This document shows, piece by piece, positions 4,775 through 6,426 of a DNA stretch of 6,426 nt. The notes beneath the pieces are model-generated. The model had not been told where the DNA came from and searched no databases. It saw only the letters and a list, made by a program, of their open reading frames with translations. The position numbers and the translations under genes were made by a program. Numbering within the stretch: the stretch's first letter is position 1; the number at the start of each line of letters is the position of its first letter. Source of the stretch: an uncultured Bacilli bacterium (GTDB lineage: Bacteria; Bacillota_I; Bacilli_A; RF39; UBA660); contig CANQPR010000074.1 in NCBI GenBank assembly GCA_947625715.1, positions 1 to 6,426 of the forward strand. The letters run 5' to 3'.

Positions 4775-5079
4775 TATTCATTCTCCTTTTCTAAACTTGT
4801 AAATTTTTCTACTTTCATATTTAAATTATATTTGTTTTTTAACTCGGCTATTTCTTTCATCATTTCTGATTTATGATGAATATCTAGCGCTTCTTCGTTT
4901 TTCCATCTATCAATAAGCAAAACCGTTTCATTATCATCGAAGGGTAAGAAGTATTCATATTTTAGATTACCAACTTCTTTTCTTACTCTATCTACAATGC
5001 CACTAGATACCATTTCATGAGCAAATTTTTTAGCATTACCATTTTCACCTTTATAATAAATATTAATCGTTATACTCAT
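4774..5079 (-). CDS. ABM-domain protein, putative quinol monooxygenase, 101 aa
   Basis: This is a small ferredoxin-like (dimeric alpha-beta barrel) ABM protein. ITINIYYKGENGNAKKFAHE begins the fold, YEYFLPFDDNETVLLIDRWK is the core strand pair, and NEEALDIHHKSEMMKEI is the helix with the H-H-K-S signature. It is cofactor-free in known relatives such as YgiN, which handle quinols. No signal peptide is seen. Its AGGTG ribosome-binding site includes the stop codon of the flavodoxin 7 nt upstream, so the two genes are closely coupled. Its place beside flavodoxins and a CMD protein supports a quinone or electrophile role, but the substrate is not known. Confidence 0.85.
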   Translation of the reverse strand: MSITINIYYKGENGNAKKFAHEMVSSGIVDRVRKEVGNLKYEYFLPFDDNETVLLIDRWKNEEALDIHHKSEMMKEIAELKNKYNLNMKVEKFTSLEKENE

Positions 5080-5086
5080 AATTCAC

Positions 5087-5554
5087 CTACATAATAAGGC
5101 TTGTAACATCATTTTCTGATACGTTACTTGTTAATCTTTTAGCGTTAACAAAGTTAAGATTATTATAAGTATTTTTTAAAGTATTAAAACTATTATTTAC
5201 GCTTGAAGTACCTGATGTTGCAAAACAAAAGATTTTTTTGCCTTCAAGATTATTTTCTTCAATAAATGTATTGATAACTCTAGGTGCTAAATCCCACCAT
5301 ATAGGAAAACCAATTAAAACAGTATCATAATCACTTAAATTAGAAACTTTATTTTTTACCTCTGGTCTTGATGATGGATTACTCATTTCAATGGATGATC
5401 TACTATCATTATTATTCCAATTTAAGTCTTCATTTGTATATTTATTTACAGGTTCAATTTCAAACAAATCTCCACCAGTAATATCAGCAATTTTACTTGC
5501 TACCTCTTTTGTTACACCACTAGCTGAAAAATAACTTATTAAAATTTTACTCAT
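5087..5554 (-). CDS. Flavodoxin, soluble, 155 aa
   Basis: This is a flavodoxin-fold FMN protein. The phosphate loop is SASGVT (10-15), GFPIWW (82-87) is the isoalloxazine-side loop, and FCFATSGTSS (109-118) is the third FMN loop. Residues 38-64 (NKYTNEDLNWNNNDSRSS and the R-P-E that follows) are typical of the short Firmicutes flavodoxins annotated near CMD and cupin genes. No signal peptide, so it is cytosolic. The start at 5554 follows a perfect AAGGAGG that overlaps the stop codon of the upstream flavodoxin (gap 14 nt). The two flavodoxins are clearly paralogous. It likely delivers electrons within the same pathway as its neighbours. Confidence 0.92.
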   Translation of the reverse strand: MSKILISYFSASGVTKEVASKIADITGGDLFEIEPVNKYTNEDLNWNNNDSRSSIEMSNPSSRPEVKNKVSNLSDYDTVLIGFPIWWDLAPRVINTFIEENNLEGKKIFCFATSGTSSVNNSFNTLKNTYNNLNFVNAKRLTSNVSENDVTSLIM

Positions 5555-5568
5555 AAATTCATTCCTCC

Positions 5569-6207
5569 TTAATAATTTAATTTATTAACCCAATTTGTTA
5601 TTTCATCTTGATTTGTCATCGATGAAAATCTTTTACCATCTATCCAATTAACATTTTTATTATAATTTTTAAGAGTATTTAAACTACCACTAATGTCTGT
5701 ACTTCCAGATGTACAAAATAAAATGATTGATTTATCATTCAAATTATGATTATCTAAAAATGTTAAAATTATTTTTGGCACATCTCCCCACCAAATTGGA
5801 TACCCTAAATAAATGATATCATAAAAATCAGTGTTTATGTTATTTAATATTTCAGGTCGGGCTTGAGAATCATTTTGTTCTTTCGTAGCTCTAGAGTTAT
5901 TATTTTCATAATTTAAATCACTATCAGTGTATTTTTCTTTGGGAATTATTTCGATTAAATCTCCACCTGTTGCTTCTTTGATATATTCAGCAACCCTTTT
6001 AGTAGTACCTGTTGCTGAAAAATAAATGATGGCAACTTTTTTATCATTAGTTGTCCCATTATCATTATCACTTTCATTACTATTCTTGGTTTCAGTTATG
6101 TTTGTATTATTAGTGAATTTTAATTTTTTATTAAAACTTATAACCCCAATGCAACCAATGACAATTACTACTACCCCCACAATTAAAGCTATTATTTTTT
6201 TATTCAT
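5569..6207 (-). CDS. Membrane-anchored flavodoxin (probable lipoprotein), 212 aa
   Basis: Residues 1-18 are a signal or anchor: positive start (MNKK), hydrophobic core, then VIGC with Cys19 in a lipobox-like setting. A Ser/Asn/Thr/Asp-rich linker (31-56) leads to a complete flavodoxin domain: YFSATGTT (62-69), GDLIEIIPKEKYTDSDLNY, GYPIWWGDVP (135-144) and FCTSGSTDIS. The FMN loops match its downstream paralogue. The protein is probably tethered outside the membrane, unlike ordinary cytosolic flavodoxins, so it may serve an extracytoplasmic electron carrier or exported reductase. If the lipobox is not processed, a single membrane helix would place it similarly. AGGAAGG stands 9 nt before the ATG. 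It is the first gene of the operon. Confidence 0.88.
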   Translation of the reverse strand: MNKKIIALIVGVVVIVIGCIGVISFNKKLKFTNNTNITETKNSNESDNDNGTTNDKKVAIIYFSATGTTKRVAEYIKEATGGDLIEIIPKEKYTDSDLNYENNNSRATKEQNDSQARPEILNNINTDFYDIIYLGYPIWWGDVPKIILTFLDNHNLNDKSIILFCTSGSTDISGSLNTLKNYNKNVNWIDGKRFSSMTNQDEITNWVNKLNY

Positions 6208-6346
6208 TTTTATTTTCCTTCCTATTTAATAATCCTTTTAAATTTTTCGAAATAAAACTTTAATGCATCTTTAATTTTAAAAAAAATTCTTTTACTTCGT
6301 ACATAATTTACTTAAAATTATATTATTGCTAATTTAATCCAATATA

Positions 6347-6374
6347 ATGATACCACTAAAAGAAGCATTTTCAA
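6347..6374 (-). promoter_or_regulatory. Candidate promoter of the flavodoxin-cupin operon
   Basis: Minus strand: -35 TTGAAA (6374-6369), 16-nt spacer, -10 TATCAT (6352-6347) preceded by TGG, giving an extended -10. The leader to the ATG at 6207 would be about 130 nt. No LexA box is seen here, so the operon is apparently not part of the SOS group. The region 6230-6426 shows no credible gene. Confidence 0.45.
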
Positions 6375-6426
6375 TTATATGTTTTAACAATTTTATATAA
6401 AAAAGAATATCAGTTTTATTTGATAA

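Noticed and set aside
6233..6310. Short frame on the minus strand ending at a TAG just before the flavodoxin ribosome-binding site, as a possible leader peptide.
   Set aside because: About 26 codons without a usable start codon; composition is what AT-rich DNA gives by chance.
1..6426. CRISPR array, tRNA, rRNA, insertion sequence or integrase.
   Set aside because: I saw no regularly spaced direct repeats with spacers, no cloverleaf-like sequence, no transposase or recombinase motifs. The only direct repeats are the cupin tail blocks, the two dinD copies and the two RhuM starts.

Overview
The window is very AT-rich, and every gene I can support lies on the minus strand. Trp is encoded by TGG throughout the intact genes, the intact genes end in TAA or TAG, and Shine-Dalgarno sites are purine-rich (AAGGAGG type). 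Three promoters carry a Firmicutes-type LexA operator (GAAC-N4-GTTC form). Together this suggests a low-GC Bacillota, probably an anaerobic, host-associated member near the Erysipelotrichia or related Bacilli, using the standard code. I cannot name a species.

Reading in the direction of transcription (right to left), positions 6374-4021 hold a compact five-gene redox operon: a membrane-anchored flavodoxin, a soluble flavodoxin, a small ABM-type (quinol monooxygenase-like) protein, a carboxymuconolactone-decarboxylase-family protein and a cupin. Gaps are 14 and 7 nt, followed by overlaps of 1 and 8 nt. The set fits FMN-dependent electron transfer plus quinone or electrophile handling, but no substrate can be read from the sequence.

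The rest, 4020 to 1, is not ordinary intergenic DNA. The 3' end of the cupin gene and its terminator recur three more times, at about 2681, 1485 and 225. The original stop-codon positions are spaced 1208-1328 bp apart, and each copy is shorter (131, 87 and 48 nt). Between the tails lie unrelated accessory genes: a dinD remnant run into a broken yhcG/DUF1016 nuclease gene; an intact RhuM-Fic/Doc fusion; a second dinD fragment plus an intact JAB/MPN metalloprotease-like gene; and, cut by the left edge, another RhuM gene. At three of the four tails the next gene starts from a near-consensus promoter with a LexA box over the -35 element, always in the same register. The fourth (dinD fragment at 1270-1448) has lost its promoter and 5' end by deletion.

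I read the left two thirds as an array of SOS-controlled gene cassettes that accreted behind the cupin operon, each bringing or creating a copy of the cupin tail, terminator and LexA promoter. Intact members would be made on DNA damage; older members are decaying. Three of the cassette genes also contain unusually good inverted repeats inside their coding sequence. The array appears to continue past the left edge.
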